Below, piece by piece: positions 36,804 to 48,684 of a DNA stretch of 64,000 nt (within the stretch, counting starts at the first letter, position 1; every line of letters begins with the position of its first letter). The stretch comes from Otatea glauca. Taxonomy: Eukaryota > Streptophyta > Magnoliopsida > Poales > Poaceae. A program made the position numbers and the translations under genes. The stretch spans positions 78,298,382 through 78,362,381 of the forward strand of contig CM070713.1 in assembly GCA_036346275.1 (NCBI GenBank), in the 5' to 3' direction. The notes under the pieces were generated by a model, which worked only from the letters and a program-made list of their open reading frames with translations, was not told where the DNA came from and ran no database searches.

Positions 36804-38100
36804 GTTATCTAAGGGCATGTACAATGATATGACTTTACCTATTTATATATTTTGTCACGTAAGATTTTTGTTGATATTATATAACCTAGGGTGTTTGTGA
36901 GAGAAAGATTGGTTGCCCAGCCAAACGGTTATATAATTTGACTTTAAACAAGTACATCACTGTGGTCGATGTTTTCTCTAAAAGTTGGGAGACTATCATC
37001 TTTAGAAGGACTCTCTGGGGTGATACTTTGGCCACATGGGAAAAACTGAAGGCAGAATGTCAAGGGGTGACACTAAGTGAGGGAGATGATAAGATTGTTT
37101 GGAATTTGACCTCTAATAGTTTGTTTTCTGTGAAATCTTTTTATTTGTTTATGAAAACCAAGATTGTAATTTTTCTTCATAAATTCCTTTGGAAGATTAA
37201 GATTCCTCTCAAAGTTTGAGCTTTCATTTGGTTAAAGCTGAGGAAAAGCATTTTAACCAAACATAGACTCTCACGCTGCTAATGTTGAACACCTATTTGG
37301 GAATTGGTTGTTTCAATTCAAGCATGAATCCAAGAAGTTATTGTTGGTCGGAATTTCAGCATTGTCGTGGACTATTTAAAAAGCGCGTAACGCAGCGTGC
37401 TTCAAAAATGTCATGCCGGTTGATCCCACAAAACTAATATTTGACATAACACAGTGGCTCAACATTTGGAATGTTTTGTAGATAAAGAAAAAAGACAAAG
37501 AAGCCATGCTTTGGGGAGGCAAATTACTGGAACAAGTGGTTACTGAGGTGCTCAAGGCGCACTGGGAATGGAGACCAACGGTTGCTAGAATTGCTAACTA
37601 AAATAGAAAAAGATGGAGAGGAAAAGAAAGAGTTTTGTGTTGGTACAGAAGAAATAGGACAAAACGATCCCTATTTGTGTTTATGAATGGCACTGTAATA
37701 GGTTTAGTTCATTTATCTTCTACTTTTGGACTATGTATTTGTTTAGGAATGAACCTTGCTCTAGCTGAACTAACTTTATAAGACATGGTGCAGTAGAGAG
37801 CTATGGTTCTACTTTATTTTTTCGTTTTTACTTTTCTGTAGTGGACTTTTGTGATTTCTGATAATAGAAATCGGGAGGGTTCGTTGCCCTTCTATTATTC
37901 TAAAAAAGATTTTTGTTGATACCGAGGAGAGAGGATGAGAGAGAGCGTAGATGTTTCTTCGTGAAAAGACGACCATATACAACATAAAACATCATTATAT
38001 GAGTTATTGTTTATAATAACACATTTTCATGCTATAATTATAAGATTGTACGATCTCATTGAGACAACTTTAAGATGTCATCCATCGTAGAAATTATCTT
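36804..38100 (+). mobile_element. Left arm of an inverted-repeat transposon, split by a LINE
   Basis: With the LINE (36877-37905) and one copy of its target duplication removed, 36804-36876 joined to 37922-38100 is a continuous roughly 250-bp sequence. It matches the reverse complement of 39890-40136 from end to end: 'gggcatgtacaatg' at the outer tip, then 'tatatattttgtcacgtaag', 'gacgaccatat', 'tatgagttattgtttataat' and 'catccatcgtagaa'. The pair forms long terminal inverted repeats, or two opposed copies of one MITE, bracketing the LINE fragment at 38144-39820. Confidence 0.7.
36877..37905 (+). mobile_element. 5'-truncated LINE insertion with 16-bp target duplication
   Basis: The perfect direct repeat 'aagatttttgttgata' flanks it (36861-36876 and 37906-37921). 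Its translation gives the C-terminal region of plant L1-type ORF2: 'DKIVWNLTSNSLFSVKSFY' and 'HKFLWKIKIPLKV*AFIWL' (zf-RVT region, about 37085-37235, with a stop inside). It ends 'cttctattattctaaaaa'. It is a dead 1-kb 3' end copy. Confidence 0.85.
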
Positions 38101-38143
38101 CTATTTTATCTTTAGATTTTTTTTAAATAATGGAAGAATATAT

Positions 38144-39820
38144 TAACCTTTCGGCCTCTGCGTCGTGGGATGCACATAGTCAAATATTTATTACAAAGTT
38201 ATAGCCAAAAATATTTTTACGAAGAAATTCATAAATATAAGCTTAAGCAAGAAAAAAGTTACAACAAGCAATGAAAAGATTAATAAAAAAACACTCAAGC
38301 CGTACACAGTCTTGTTTGAAATCTCCATGCATGTTCGATGAAGAAGTCCCTAACCACAGCCTGTAGACAATTGCATGCCATTGACATCATCTTCCGAGCC
38401 TCCTGACACTGCAGCACAAACCATGAGTGCAACCAGTTGATGATATATAAATAACCTGCAACGGATTAGACAGTTGTTTTTTTTTTATCAAAGACAACAT
38501 CATTTCGACGTAGCCAAAGAGACTAACATATTGAGCATTTATCTCCTTTCCCAATCCCATAGCCAAGTCCCAAATATATGGATTATACTATTAGGAGGTG
38601 TTAGATTAGAAGCCACTTGTACAACACACCATCTGAAACGAGTAAACTGACAGTCAAAAAAGAGATGTTGGATAGTTTCCTCATTGTGACAAAAACAACA
38701 TTTTTTGCTGCCGGTCCAATTTCGTTTACTTAGATTATCTTTCATTAAGATCACCCCTCGACGTAAGTACCATAGAAAGACCTTTATTTTTAAAGGTACT
38801 TTCCATAGTTGCCTATTTGTAACTAGGATATTTTGATGCAATAAAACTTTATACATCGAGTGAACAGAAAACTGTCCATTTTGACGAAGATTCTATTGAA
38901 AAGTATCCCTTTCGGATGACAACTCTATACCAACAATCCTTTTAATAAGTTCTTGCATAACTTGTAAATTAGGTCCCATAATTACCCTACGAAAACACAT
39001 ATTAAAAGATCTAGAACTCATTACTTTAGCCACCTTGGCATGTTTTTCCAAACAGTATTAAATAATCGGGGGTATTGTTTACTAAGTGGATTGTTCCCAA
39101 GCCAGGAGATCCATCGTGAAGCTGAAAAGACCTAAATCAAAAAAAGTGATTTTTTTACCTTCATTAGACCCGACAAAAAATGAGTCTCTAGGCCTCCTTT
39201 CTACTTGAGTAAGGCCAAATACTTCCTAATCAGGATATGTTGACAAACACCCTCCTCATTTACAAGTTTGAAGAGTCATTTGCAAAGCAAACAGATGTTT
39301 TTTACATTAAGATCATGGATACCCAAACCACCCTGATCGTTAGGTTGGCATAAAATATTCCACTTAGTAAGCCTATATTTTTTCCTATGATTGTCATTGT
39401 GCCAGAAAAATCTAGATCTGAAATAATCTAATCTCTTAAGAATCCCATGTGGTATCCTGAAAAAAAGATAGCATAAACATAGGTAGACTACTAAGTACAT
39501 AATTTATAAGGACTAATCCGACTCCAACTAACAAATGTTTTCCTTTCTAACTACTCAACCTCTTTTCAAAACGTTCTTCTACCCCTCTTCCATTCATTAT
39601 TTCTCAATTTGCGGTAATGAATTGATATGCCAAGGTATCTAAAGGGTAAACTACCTAACTCACATCCAAAAAGATGAGTGTATTGGAGTTCGAATTCCTT
39701 AGCAGTAACAAAGCAAAAAAAAATACTTTTATGAAAATTTATTTTAAGGCTCGAAAAGTTGTTCAAAAGCATAGAGCAGAAGCTTCATATTTTTGGCTTG
39801 TTGAATATCATGATCCATAA
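38144..39820 (-). mobile_element. LINE ORF2 fragment (RT C-terminus and zf-RVT)
   Basis: Read on the minus strand from right to left: 'SSLKINFHKSIFF' and 'LGSLPFRYLGISIHYRKL' (RT thumb region, 39566-39772), 'RLDYFRSRFFWHNDNHRKK' and 'WNILCQPNDQGGLGIHDLN' (39276-39450), then 'LWKVPLKIKVFLWYLRRG' and 'CCFCHNEETIQHLFFDC' (zf-RVT, 38539-38856). Frames shift between blocks, so it is inactive. Near-identical words 'aaataatggaag.atatat' lie at 38125-38143 and 39821-39839 and could be its target duplication with one mismatch. Confidence 0.85.
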
Positions 39821-39889
39821 AAATAATGGAAGAGTATATAGACAGCAGTCGTCTCTACTACTGCACATGCTTTAATGACAAAACTAATG

Positions 39890-40136
39890 ACAACTTCTAC
39901 AATAGATGGTATCTTAAGGTTGTCTCTATGATATCCTATAATTTTTTAATTATGGTGTGAAAAAAATGTTTATTATAAACAATAACTCATACAATGATGC
40001 TTTATGCTATCTATATGGTCGTCACAGCTATACTCTTTCTCATCCTTCTCTCTGCTATATGTCAATAAAAACCTTACACGGTAAAATATATAGATAGAGG
40101 ACATCGTACCATTGTAAATGCCTTAAGCAACATAGG
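39890..40136 (-). mobile_element. Right arm of the inverted-repeat transposon
   Basis: This is the reverse complement of the left arm (36804-38100 minus its LINE). It ends at 40136 with 'cattgtaaatgcct' followed by 'ta', matching the 'ta' plus 'agggcatgtacaatg' at the left tip. The arms share roughly four fifths of positions by eye. Confidence 0.7.
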
Positions 40137-40447
40137 TCGATTAAGCACAAATAACACCTGTTCTAAGCTTCAGTACAAGCTTCAGTACGGTCTAATCAGG
40201 CCCAATGTATAGTGCCCAGTATAGTATCATATGATGATAATCTTATAATAAACCAAAAAATCATCAATGCAGAAAACTATCGCTGCTAATCCAAAGGTAA
40301 CTGTTTAGCTGTTGTCCAAATGATAGACCGCCCGCTCCTTCGGCAGAAAGCTTACTTGACTCCAATCTCCAAAAGAAAGCTCATTCCCGCAAGTATCACA
40401 TATTTACATGACCCAAGTTGGATGCATGTGCAGGCCAGGTTCTCGAC
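40137..40447. other. 3' flank of the DPH6-type pseudogene
   Basis: Downstream (minus sense) of the last exon. It contains the duplicated word 'aagcttcagtac' at about 40169 and 40181. Nothing else was recognised. Confidence 0.35.
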
Positions 40448-43400
40448 TTAAACTTTGGAAGCTAATAGCTCGCATGTCATAATATCGTTCATCGATGCAG
40501 AGAAACCAGATCCAGAAACTGGCACAATGTTGAAAACAGGAACCCCATCAGTTCTGCAGGAACTATCCGCTTCTCCAAGCTCGGTAAAAGCCTCAAAACA
40601 ATACACGGGACATCACATCCGCTGCCACTGTGTGATCTACCGAATAGTAGAACCTCAACATCTGCATATTTTAATCCAGAAATTCTGGTTAGGAGACAGG
40701 ACCAAGACCAATGCAGCTGCAAAGTAATTAACAGGCCAGAAGCGTGTACCGTTATGCTGCCCCAGGAGAAGTCGTTATCTATCAGGGTCTTTGCTAGCTG
40801 GAAAGCATAAAATCTCGCTATAACTTTCAAACGCTCCTCCGAGTGGTATAATTGTTCAGCTGTAGAACAGATCTTCAATGCAATATCATTTGTGATTGAA
40901 ACTACAGCAGAACAAATTCTACCACCAGTGGTGTGGACCTGGCAGCATGAGTCGTACAAGTCAGAGTATTGTGCACTCCAATCACTAAGAGCTTTGCTTG
41001 ATGCTGGCTGCGACCATCCAGTCTTCAGTTCTCTAGTTGCAACTCCCATCATTATCGCTGGGGACATACAATGTTGGCTTTATCTCCACATATGCTCTGA
41101 AACATGGGAAGAAGCCTTTTTAATTAGTTCAGAATAGCATTTCAGGAGGCATGCTTCAAATATGACAGTCCAGACTACATTGAAGCATTTCTTGCTAATA
41201 AACAGAAGGAAATATATGCATACCCTTTTGGAAGATCCGATGCAAATACATACAGAACAGTGGGATATGATCCAGTTTTTGAGCAATCCAAACGAGCAAT
41301 ATAATAACTGTGCAGTTTCTGTTCGACTTCTTCCCTCTCATTGGATGTCAAGTGTGCAGAGCAGTACACCAGCAAGTGTATTGCTGAAGAAAAGATAGAA
41401 CAGCTGAAGGCATTAACCACAGCTTCGCTATTTCGTAACGCTAGTTCTAGTTCAGCTGTTGGACCACCAGGACAGAGCTTCATTGTAGGGGGGTCAAGCC
41501 CCAGCTGACCAGCCATATAGAGAATCTCTCCATTCAGTGTTGCCTGGAAAAAATTAGAACAAAAACTTTATCTCCCTACGTCTGAAAAAAAAACTCTAGC
41601 AAATGTATTTGAATCGACTAAACTAATCTACAGGCAATACCTTGCTTGTGAGTTATATTTAGAACTGTAGGGAAGCATACAACTTTCAACATGAATTCAT
41701 GACATTAGCATGGAGTGTTTCTTTTACCTGGCTATAAGGTCCGATACAACTAGGAGGAGCCCAGCATGAAATGCTTTGTACATGTAGAACTCTATTGACT
41801 AACTCGTTTGTAACTAGAACTTCCACATATGCATTGCCCAAACCAAACTGAATTAGTGGTAATTCAATTGTACTGCGTGAAGGAACACCCAGGTAGCATT
41901 TATTTTCTGTAATGAAGCTGACATAAACTTCATTGGCCAATCCAAATTCCTTCATGCTTGAAATGTAGAGGTGAACATATAGAACATTCACCCAACCTAA
42001 CCCTTCTTCCTTGAGCTGATTCTCAATTCTGCTCAAAACTGCTACTAGATCTGCCTTCAGGCCTATTAACGCAATGGAATATTAAATGGATGTTTCACAT
42101 ATGCAGATGCAATGGAACATAAGGATAGACTCCTGTCGAGCAGAATTATGAACAGCTCAATGTTACATGAAATAATGTGGCACGAGGGTATGCACCTTCT
42201 GAAGTACCAGAGGGATCCTGAATCCAGCAACCAATGGAAGACAAATTCTTCCCTGTCTTTGAGATGCATAAGTCTGTATTTATGTAAGCATCAGTAGTTG
42301 TTATTGGATTCAAGGTCTGTTTGTCTTCCACATCAGTGTGCACAATGTCTCCATCTACTTCGTACAAACAACTAGAACCCTCTTGAGCAATAGTATTATC
42401 GCCAATGCTGCCAGATGAATCTGGCTTGTGCTCGAGATGAAATGCTAACGGATGAAGAACTCCAACTGGAGCGATGGAATCAGGTGAGTGAAGTATCACA
42501 TTGAAATCATCAAGGACAATTCTTGCATTCTGTAAATAGGCATGTTATCATGTTATGGTACAAGAAACTCATCAGTTGGCACTTGATAAACGGAGTCACT
42601 GTTGTTCATATTAATAAGTTCATCAAATGCCCAGGAACCTGATGAGCATGTTCAGCATATAGCCAATAGAAAAGGGTCGTGGAATGCGACTTCATGGTTA
42701 AGGACTACTCAACATTTTAAAACAAGTGGCATCAGGCTATTCACAGTCGGATCTCATCTCCTCAAACTTACACGGAATAGAGGGCAGTCAAGAGTTAGTG
42801 TTTCATATTCTCCACCTTCACCACAGATGTTGATTCCATAACTCCTAATGGGACATTCAAAAAACAAAAAAAAAATACAAGCTGAGCAAATATGCAAGAA
42901 GCATACTAGTATTGACTTCAAAAATCATAAGAATTGGACACAAAGAGAGGAATAGATTGTGATCTAATGTTTGGAAACTAGTCCCTCGTTGTCACTCAGA
43001 GAAGCTACAACCTTTGCTCATTCAAGCCCATAAGTTCTAACAAGGGACAGGAAACCCTTCTTTCTAGCATAAAATATCCTAAGGGAAAATGACTAAAAGG
43101 CATGTATAGTAGGCAATGAGGAACATACACATTCATTTGGAGCAGAAGACACTTAAGTTCAGCCAGTTCTTTGCCTAAGTGAGCTGAAGGTTTGAGCCCC
43201 ATTGCTGCGACCTATAAAGCCCAAAAGACCAGCCACTATTTTGTGAAAAGTGTTATTCCAAGAAATAAGCACATAATTGCAAGCAATTTGGAATTTTTAT
43301 ATATAGACAGAACATGAAAATGAGTAAACTGTATACCTTAACAGTTATAGCCACAATGCCTCTTCTTATCTGTAAGCATTAAAGACACGAACAAAACTGA

Positions 43401-43543
43401 CAACGTTAGCGAACAGTTTCTGCTAGGCCAGACAATCTGCCAAAAAAAAAAGAAACCTGAACTTCGAGTTATACCATTTCTTCAAGGAGCAAAGTCTGAT
43501 CCTGCTTCCACAAGAACCCCAATGAGACCAGGCCCAACCTCGA

Positions 43544-43546
43544 TCA
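43544..43546 (-). other. Premature TGA in DPH6 exon 4
   Basis: The exon reads 'SDYQRLRVESF' and then TGA, then continues in frame with 'SRLGLVSLGFLWKQDQ' to the donor at 43474. Family members have Val-Cys where this has Phe-stop, so single-base changes GTC to TTC and TGC to TGA explain it. Confidence 0.85.
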
Positions 43547-43769
43547 GAAACTCTCCACCCGAAGCCTCTGGTAATCAGAAACAATGGCACCTGAAGACAC
43601 CGCACTGATGGATGGAATTCGCCGTTTAACCTCGCTCAGCAGAGCAAACATATCCTCCACTTCATCTCCTGGGGTAACATTATATTTAAGACCCTGATCC
43701 CTACAAGCAATAGTCGAGTCAACGAAATTGCATCAAATTCAGCCGTGAAAGAAATCCCTAGCTCATAAC

Positions 43770-44027
43770 TGATGGAATAAGTCTTGTACTTGGGTCTTTG
43801 TTGTACTTGGTCTTCGTTTAGCTTTTAGGACAGCATCTTAACAGCTTTTAGGACAGCATCTTAGACTAGCATCTAGGTATATGCTTGGCTGTCTTGGCCA
43901 GCTATAAATATGTAACCCCAACCCCTTAGGTTGGCATGGCATTGTGTGAGAAATAAACTAGAAAAAATTGGCCCAGCTCCTAGTGTCATCCTCTCTCAAT
44001 GAGAGTAAGAGTATCCTCCTCTCCCGA
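43770..44027 (+). repeat. 5' LTR of the copia element
   Basis: It begins 'tgatggaataagtcttgtac'. It is collinear with 48685-48950 but lacks one internal copy of 'ttaacagcttttaggacagc' and has 'gactagcatc' instead. A TATA box (43903-43910, 'tataaata') and AATAAA (about 43955) mark U3 and R. The last about 15 bp diverge from the 3' LTR, so the end is placed by alignment. Confidence 0.85.
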
Positions 44028-44639
44028 CGAGACGGCGATTAATGCGAGGCGCCTCTTCCCACGCAATGCCCTCACTAGCACGCCATGTCCAAGAAACGAT
44101 CTCGGCCTTTCGGTCGCTTTGAGTCGCGCGGCGGCGCCGGCAGAGGCCGAGGTAGCCGCGGCGGAACACAAGCGGCAAGCGGCGGCGCAGCGATGATAAG
44201 CGAAGGCGCAAGTGGCGGCGGCAGTAGCGGCGTTAGAGGCGGAGGTAGAAGCGGCAGCGGCGGCGCAGATGCGTCGCGGCGGCAGAGCTTCGAGGCTCTG
44301 CGGCGAGCGCCAGCAGCTCCATTCTCGCCAACGCGAGCTCGGTGGCGAGGAAGCAAAGACAAGAGCAGCGCGATGGACGACCGCGCAGATCCCCATGGCG
44401 CGGTGGCGGCAGTCGAACGACGACAGACGCGCCGACGACGCTCCGGCGGGAGCGCATGCGCGGCGACGACGGCGTGGACGCCACGGCGGCGCTCCGCCGG
44501 CCCAGCGGCAAGCTCGGGCGACGGAGATCGCGGCCTTACAAAGGCGCGACTCTCCTCCGGATCGGTACCATGGTCATCGCGGGATCGTGCCGTTATCGTG
44601 GACATCGGTCCGGCGGTGGGTGGCCTACCTCACCAAGAT

Positions 44640-45200
44640 CAACTACGTCGAATGGGCGCGGTGATGAGTGCGGCTCCAGCGCGGCATATGTGGGAGGCGA
44701 TTGATCAAGACAATGGCGTCGACTACTACGAGGATCGACGGCGCTGGATGCCCTCATTGCCGCATCCGCCGAGATGCGCTTCGCTTTCCCGAAGCGAACC
44801 GCCAAGCGAGGCTCGGGCGCCATTGTCTTGCGCGCGCGCGCGGCGGCGCGCTCGCAAGACCACACTGCAGCGCCGCAGAGAGTGGGAGAACCCGCCTTCA
44901 AGCCAGGTGAGGACGCGTTCACGACTTTGCTCTCCGTCTCAACACTCTGCTGCGAGAAGATGGTGCGGTTTGGCGACGACACCTACAACGAGGAGAGAGC
45001 CGTCGAGAAGCCCTTCCGTTGCATCCCCGAAGTACAAACAGATCGCTCGCTCGATAGAGTCTCTGACCTCTACGATGTCGATCGAAGAGGCGATAGGTCG
45101 TCTCAAGGTCGCCGACAATGACGAGCCACGCTCTCTCGGGGCCGTTTACCATCGGCGGAAGCTACATCTCACTCGGGAGCGATGGGAGGCTGCCAGGTGA
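44640..45200 (+). pseudogene. Copia gag remnant (UBN2-type)
   Basis: Across shifting frames one can read 'MWEAIDQDNGVDYYEDRR', 'ARKTTLQRRREWENP', 'KMVRFGDDTYNEERAVEK', 'KYKQIARSIESL' and 'STMSIEEAIGRLKVADNDE', the pattern of the plant copia gag domain. 44090-44600 before it is GCGGCG-rich low-complexity sequence. No clean CCHC zinc knuckle was found. Confidence 0.7.
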
Positions 45201-45545
45201 CGGGAAGAAGAAGTCCTTCCTCGACAGCGTGCCACGCCATGCGCAAACCGCAAGGCGCGAGGCGCCGGCCGGCGCGAGGACGTCAGCCGTGGGTGGCGCC
45301 CGCAGAGCGCGCCAGGCGCGCCGCAACCGGGCCGACACAAGGCGGCGCTGCCACAATCAGGCAAGCTTGGCCATGGGCGAGAGTCGGCGACCACGACGCG
45401 GTCGCCCACGTCGCGCCAGGCGGAGGAGGAGGAGCTACCGCTCTCGCACACGCAAGCATCGAACGCCTCCGCCGCATCGGCCGCGGCTGCTCTCTCCTCC
45501 ACCTTGATGAGCCGGAGCGCACGCCTTCCTTGGTGACGGCTCGAA

Positions 45546-46250
45546 ATGACAAACCGGACGGGTGGTGCCTCGACACCGGTGCCGCCCATCACATGACCGG
45601 TCGACGGAGTTCTTCACCGAAGCTTGACTCCAACGTCCGAGGCTCAGTCAAGTTTGGGGACACCTCCGGCGTGGAAATCAAGGCGTCGGCTCGTCATCTT
45701 CACGCCGAAGTCGGTGAGCACAGTACGCTCACCGGAGTCTACTACATCCCCGTTGAGGAACTCTATCATCACCGGGGGCGGATGGATGAGAACGGTTCGC
45801 GCGTGGAGGTCAAGGACGAGTCATGAGGATTTGGGATCGCCATCGTCGCCTTTCTGCCAAGGTAACGAGGCACCAATCGACTCTATATCCTCAACGTGCG
45901 AAGTTGCACAACTCGCCTTGCCGCTCGTCGGGCGCACGAAGCGTGCGATAACCGCAGCGCCGCATCTTCACGAGGCCTTGAAGCGGCTCGGTGCCATGAA
46001 GATGGTACGAGGCTGCCGTGCCTCGACCACGCGCGAGCGATTCAATGACGCTCACGTATTGGCAAAGCAGGCGGCTCCGCTTTCTCAAAGACTCGAGCTT
46101 CCGAGCCAGGAGCGGCTCGAGCTCGTGCATCGGGACTTGTGGCCCGTGACACCGCCACACCAGAGACGACGCTACTTCCTGCCGCTCGTCGGCGACCTCT
46201 CCCGCTACACGTGGGTGATGGTCCTCGGCGGCAAGGAGAGGCGGCGCTGA
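45546..46250 (+). pseudogene. Copia protease and integrase N-terminus remnant
   Basis: 'GWCLDTGAAHHMTG' carries the retroviral-type aspartic protease DTG triad, followed by 'GVYYIPVEEL'. In another frame 'LELVHRDLWPVTP' and 'FLPLVGDLSRYTWVMVL' are the start of the integrase core. A frameshift near 45830 and another near 46250 break the polyprotein. Confidence 0.8.
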
Positions 46251-46310
46251 ACGCCATCGAGCACGCGCAGTCAGCCTGCGCGGCAGCAGCGCGCCACAGC
46301 TGCAGCGTCT

Positions 46311-46820
46311 TTGCGCAAGATCGACAACGACGGCGAATTCACGCGCGGTGACGCGCGTCGTCTTCTTGTGGATGAGAGTGTTGAGCGCCACTACTCCGCG
46401 CCATACAGCCCGCAGCAGAACGGCGTCGTCGAGCGGCGCAACCAGACGGTTGTGGGGATGGCTCGGGCCCTCCTCAAGCAGCGGGGAATGCCAGCTGTCT
46501 TCTGGGGGGAGGCGGTGGTGACGGCCGTCTACATCCTCAACCGCTCGCCCACCAAGGCTCTCAAGAAGACGCCATACGAGGCTTGGCATGGGCGCAAGCC
46601 GGCAGTCTCCCACCTACGGGTCTTCGGTTGCCTCGCGTTTGCCAAAGAGCTTGGCCATATCGGCAAGCTCGACGACAGGAGCACTCCGGGGGTGTTCATC
46701 GGCTACGCGGAGGGCTCGAAGGCCTACCGCATTCTTGACCCAGGGACACGGCGTGTGCGCACGGCGCGCGACGTAGTGTTCAACGCGAAGGCGAGGATGG
46801 GCATGGGACAAGGCGGCGGC
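46311..46820 (+). pseudogene. Copia integrase core remnant
   Basis: This is the longest intact piece: 'DNDGEFT', 'HYSAPYSPQQNGVVERRNQT', 'MPAVFWGEAVVTAVYILNRS', 'LRVFGCLAFAKE' and 'PGVFIGYAEGSKAYRILDP'. It contains the catalytic Asp (DNDGEF) and the Glu of 'NGVVERRNQT'. The frame stays open to 47513, but downstream residues no longer resemble pol. Confidence 0.85.
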
Positions 46821-47289
46821 CGACGACTGACTCCGATGTACAACGACTTCACCGCCGAGTCGTCCCACCAGGAAGGCCGGAGTAGGTCGCCTCTTCACCG
46901 AGCACGCCTACCCGGTCCCCGAGTCTCCACCGACTCAATCCCACGCGGCTCCAAAGACCGACGATCACACCTCCGGCACGACCACTCCGACACCACTCGA
47001 GTCGAGCACGGCCGGTGGAGTTCGTTACTCGCCTCCCACGACGAGCGCGCGATCGACGCGCACTCACGACGGGCTGAGCCGCTATGTATCGTGACGATGG
47101 AGGACCTTCTCGAGACCAATAGGTCTGGATCGCGCCACGATCCGGAGGTGCAACCGCAACTTGCGTCGACGGCGAGCGAGCCTCGGTCTTCGCGGAGGCC
47201 GAAAGACACACGGCTGGCGTCTTGCGCGATGCGATCGGAGATGGACGCGGTTGAGAGGAACCACACTGGAGCTCGCGACCTCCTCGTGG

Positions 47290-48660
47290 TCACCGCGCGA
47301 TTACCCTTGTGGGTATTCAAGTCGAAGAGGATGAAGCCGGCGCCATCGCAAGCACAAGGCTCGCTTGGTGGCATGCGGTTTCATGCGGCGAGAGGAATCG
47401 ACCGGCGATGCTTTTGCTTCGCGTGCACGGATGGAATCCGTCGACTCCTCCTTGCGCCGGCCGCCCAGAAGGTGGCGTGTTCATCACATGGACGTCAAGT
47501 CGGCGTTTCTTAACGGCGATTTAAAGGAGAGGTCTCGTGCACCACCACCACCGGGTTTTGCGATCCCGGCAAGGAGGAAAGGTGTTGCGCTTGCGCAAGG
47601 CCCTCTATGGCTCGAGGCGAAGACCGAGGCGTGGAATGCCAAGTTGGATTCCACGCTCAAGGAATGGGCTTCGGACAAAGCCCGCGACGAGCCAGATCAC
47701 CATCGGCGGGCGTGGCGGAAACGCCTGTTAGTAGGCGCCACGTCGACGACTTGGTGATCACACAAGCACCAAGGATGCGGAAGTGGCGTTCAAGGAAGAG
47801 ATGAAAGCTATCTTCCGGATGAGTGACTGGGCCTCTCTCTTCACCGGGATCGAGGTGCACGGGGAGACTCCGGATCACGCTCGACAGACATACTCACGCC
47901 AAGCGTCGTTGAGTGAGTCGGCTGGGCTCACCGATCGCAACCCGGCTCACCCCGATGGAGGAGAGGTCGGTCGAAGTCTGCGACAAAGACGACGGAGAGG
48001 TGGGCGCTACGCAAATGTCGGCGTCTTGTGGAAGCCTTCGCTACCTCGCACACACACCACGGACCTAACATTCTCCGTCGGCTCGTTAGTCGGTTCATGC
48101 AATACCGACGATGAACACCAAGCAGTGTGAAGAGGATCATCCGCTATGTTGCGGGGACTCTCGACCACGGTCTCTACTACCCGAGGTACCACAGGAAGGC
48201 ACATCTTGTCGAATGCAATGACAATGATTACCGGCGACATCGACACCAAAGAAAAGCACGAAGGGATTCTCTTCTTCCTCGGCAAGAGCCTCGTTAGTTG
48301 GCGCATCGGTCAAGCGGCGGTGGTGGCCTGTCGATTCAGGCCGAGTACATAGCGGCCTCCACCGCTTCGACTCAGCGCCTGCTTGCTAGATCGCTGGTGA
48401 TCTCCTCGGCGAGATCTTGGAGCGGTCGAACTCGAGTGGATAGTAAGTCCGCTCTGCCCGGCAAAGAACCCGTTTTCCATGAACGAGCAAGCACATCCGG
48501 TAAGGTATCACTTCATCCGAGGTCGCTGGAGGAAGGAGCATCAAGGCGAGCTACATCAACACCAAAGACCAACTTGCGGACTCCGCTCACCAAGCCTCTT
48601 GGGAGGATCAAGTTCCTTGAGCTCTGCTCTGAACCGGATGGTCCAATCGTCTCACAAGAC
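47290..48660 (+). pseudogene. Copia reverse transcriptase and RNase H remnant
   Basis: The RT motif 'VHHMDVKSAFLNGDL' lies at 47479-47523. RNase H-region phrases ('ILFFLGKSLVSWR', 'TKPLGRIKFLELCS') lie at 48230-48640. Several frames are used and the YVDD region is not intact ('HVDDLVIT' in one frame near 47745). It would not encode active enzyme as it stands. Confidence 0.8.
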
Positions 48661-48672
48661 GACGCACAAGAC

Positions 48673-48684
48673 TTAGGGGGAGAA
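48673..48684 (+). promoter_or_regulatory. Polypurine tract of the copia element
   Basis: 'ttagggggagaa' abuts the 3' LTR start 'tgatggaataag', as expected for the plus-strand primer site. Confidence 0.85.

Noticed and set aside
44085..44640. Start of a long plus-strand frame after the copia 5' LTR as an intact gag
   Set aside because: This part is GCGGCG low complexity. The gag-like phrases only begin near 44640 and change frame, so no intact gag is present.
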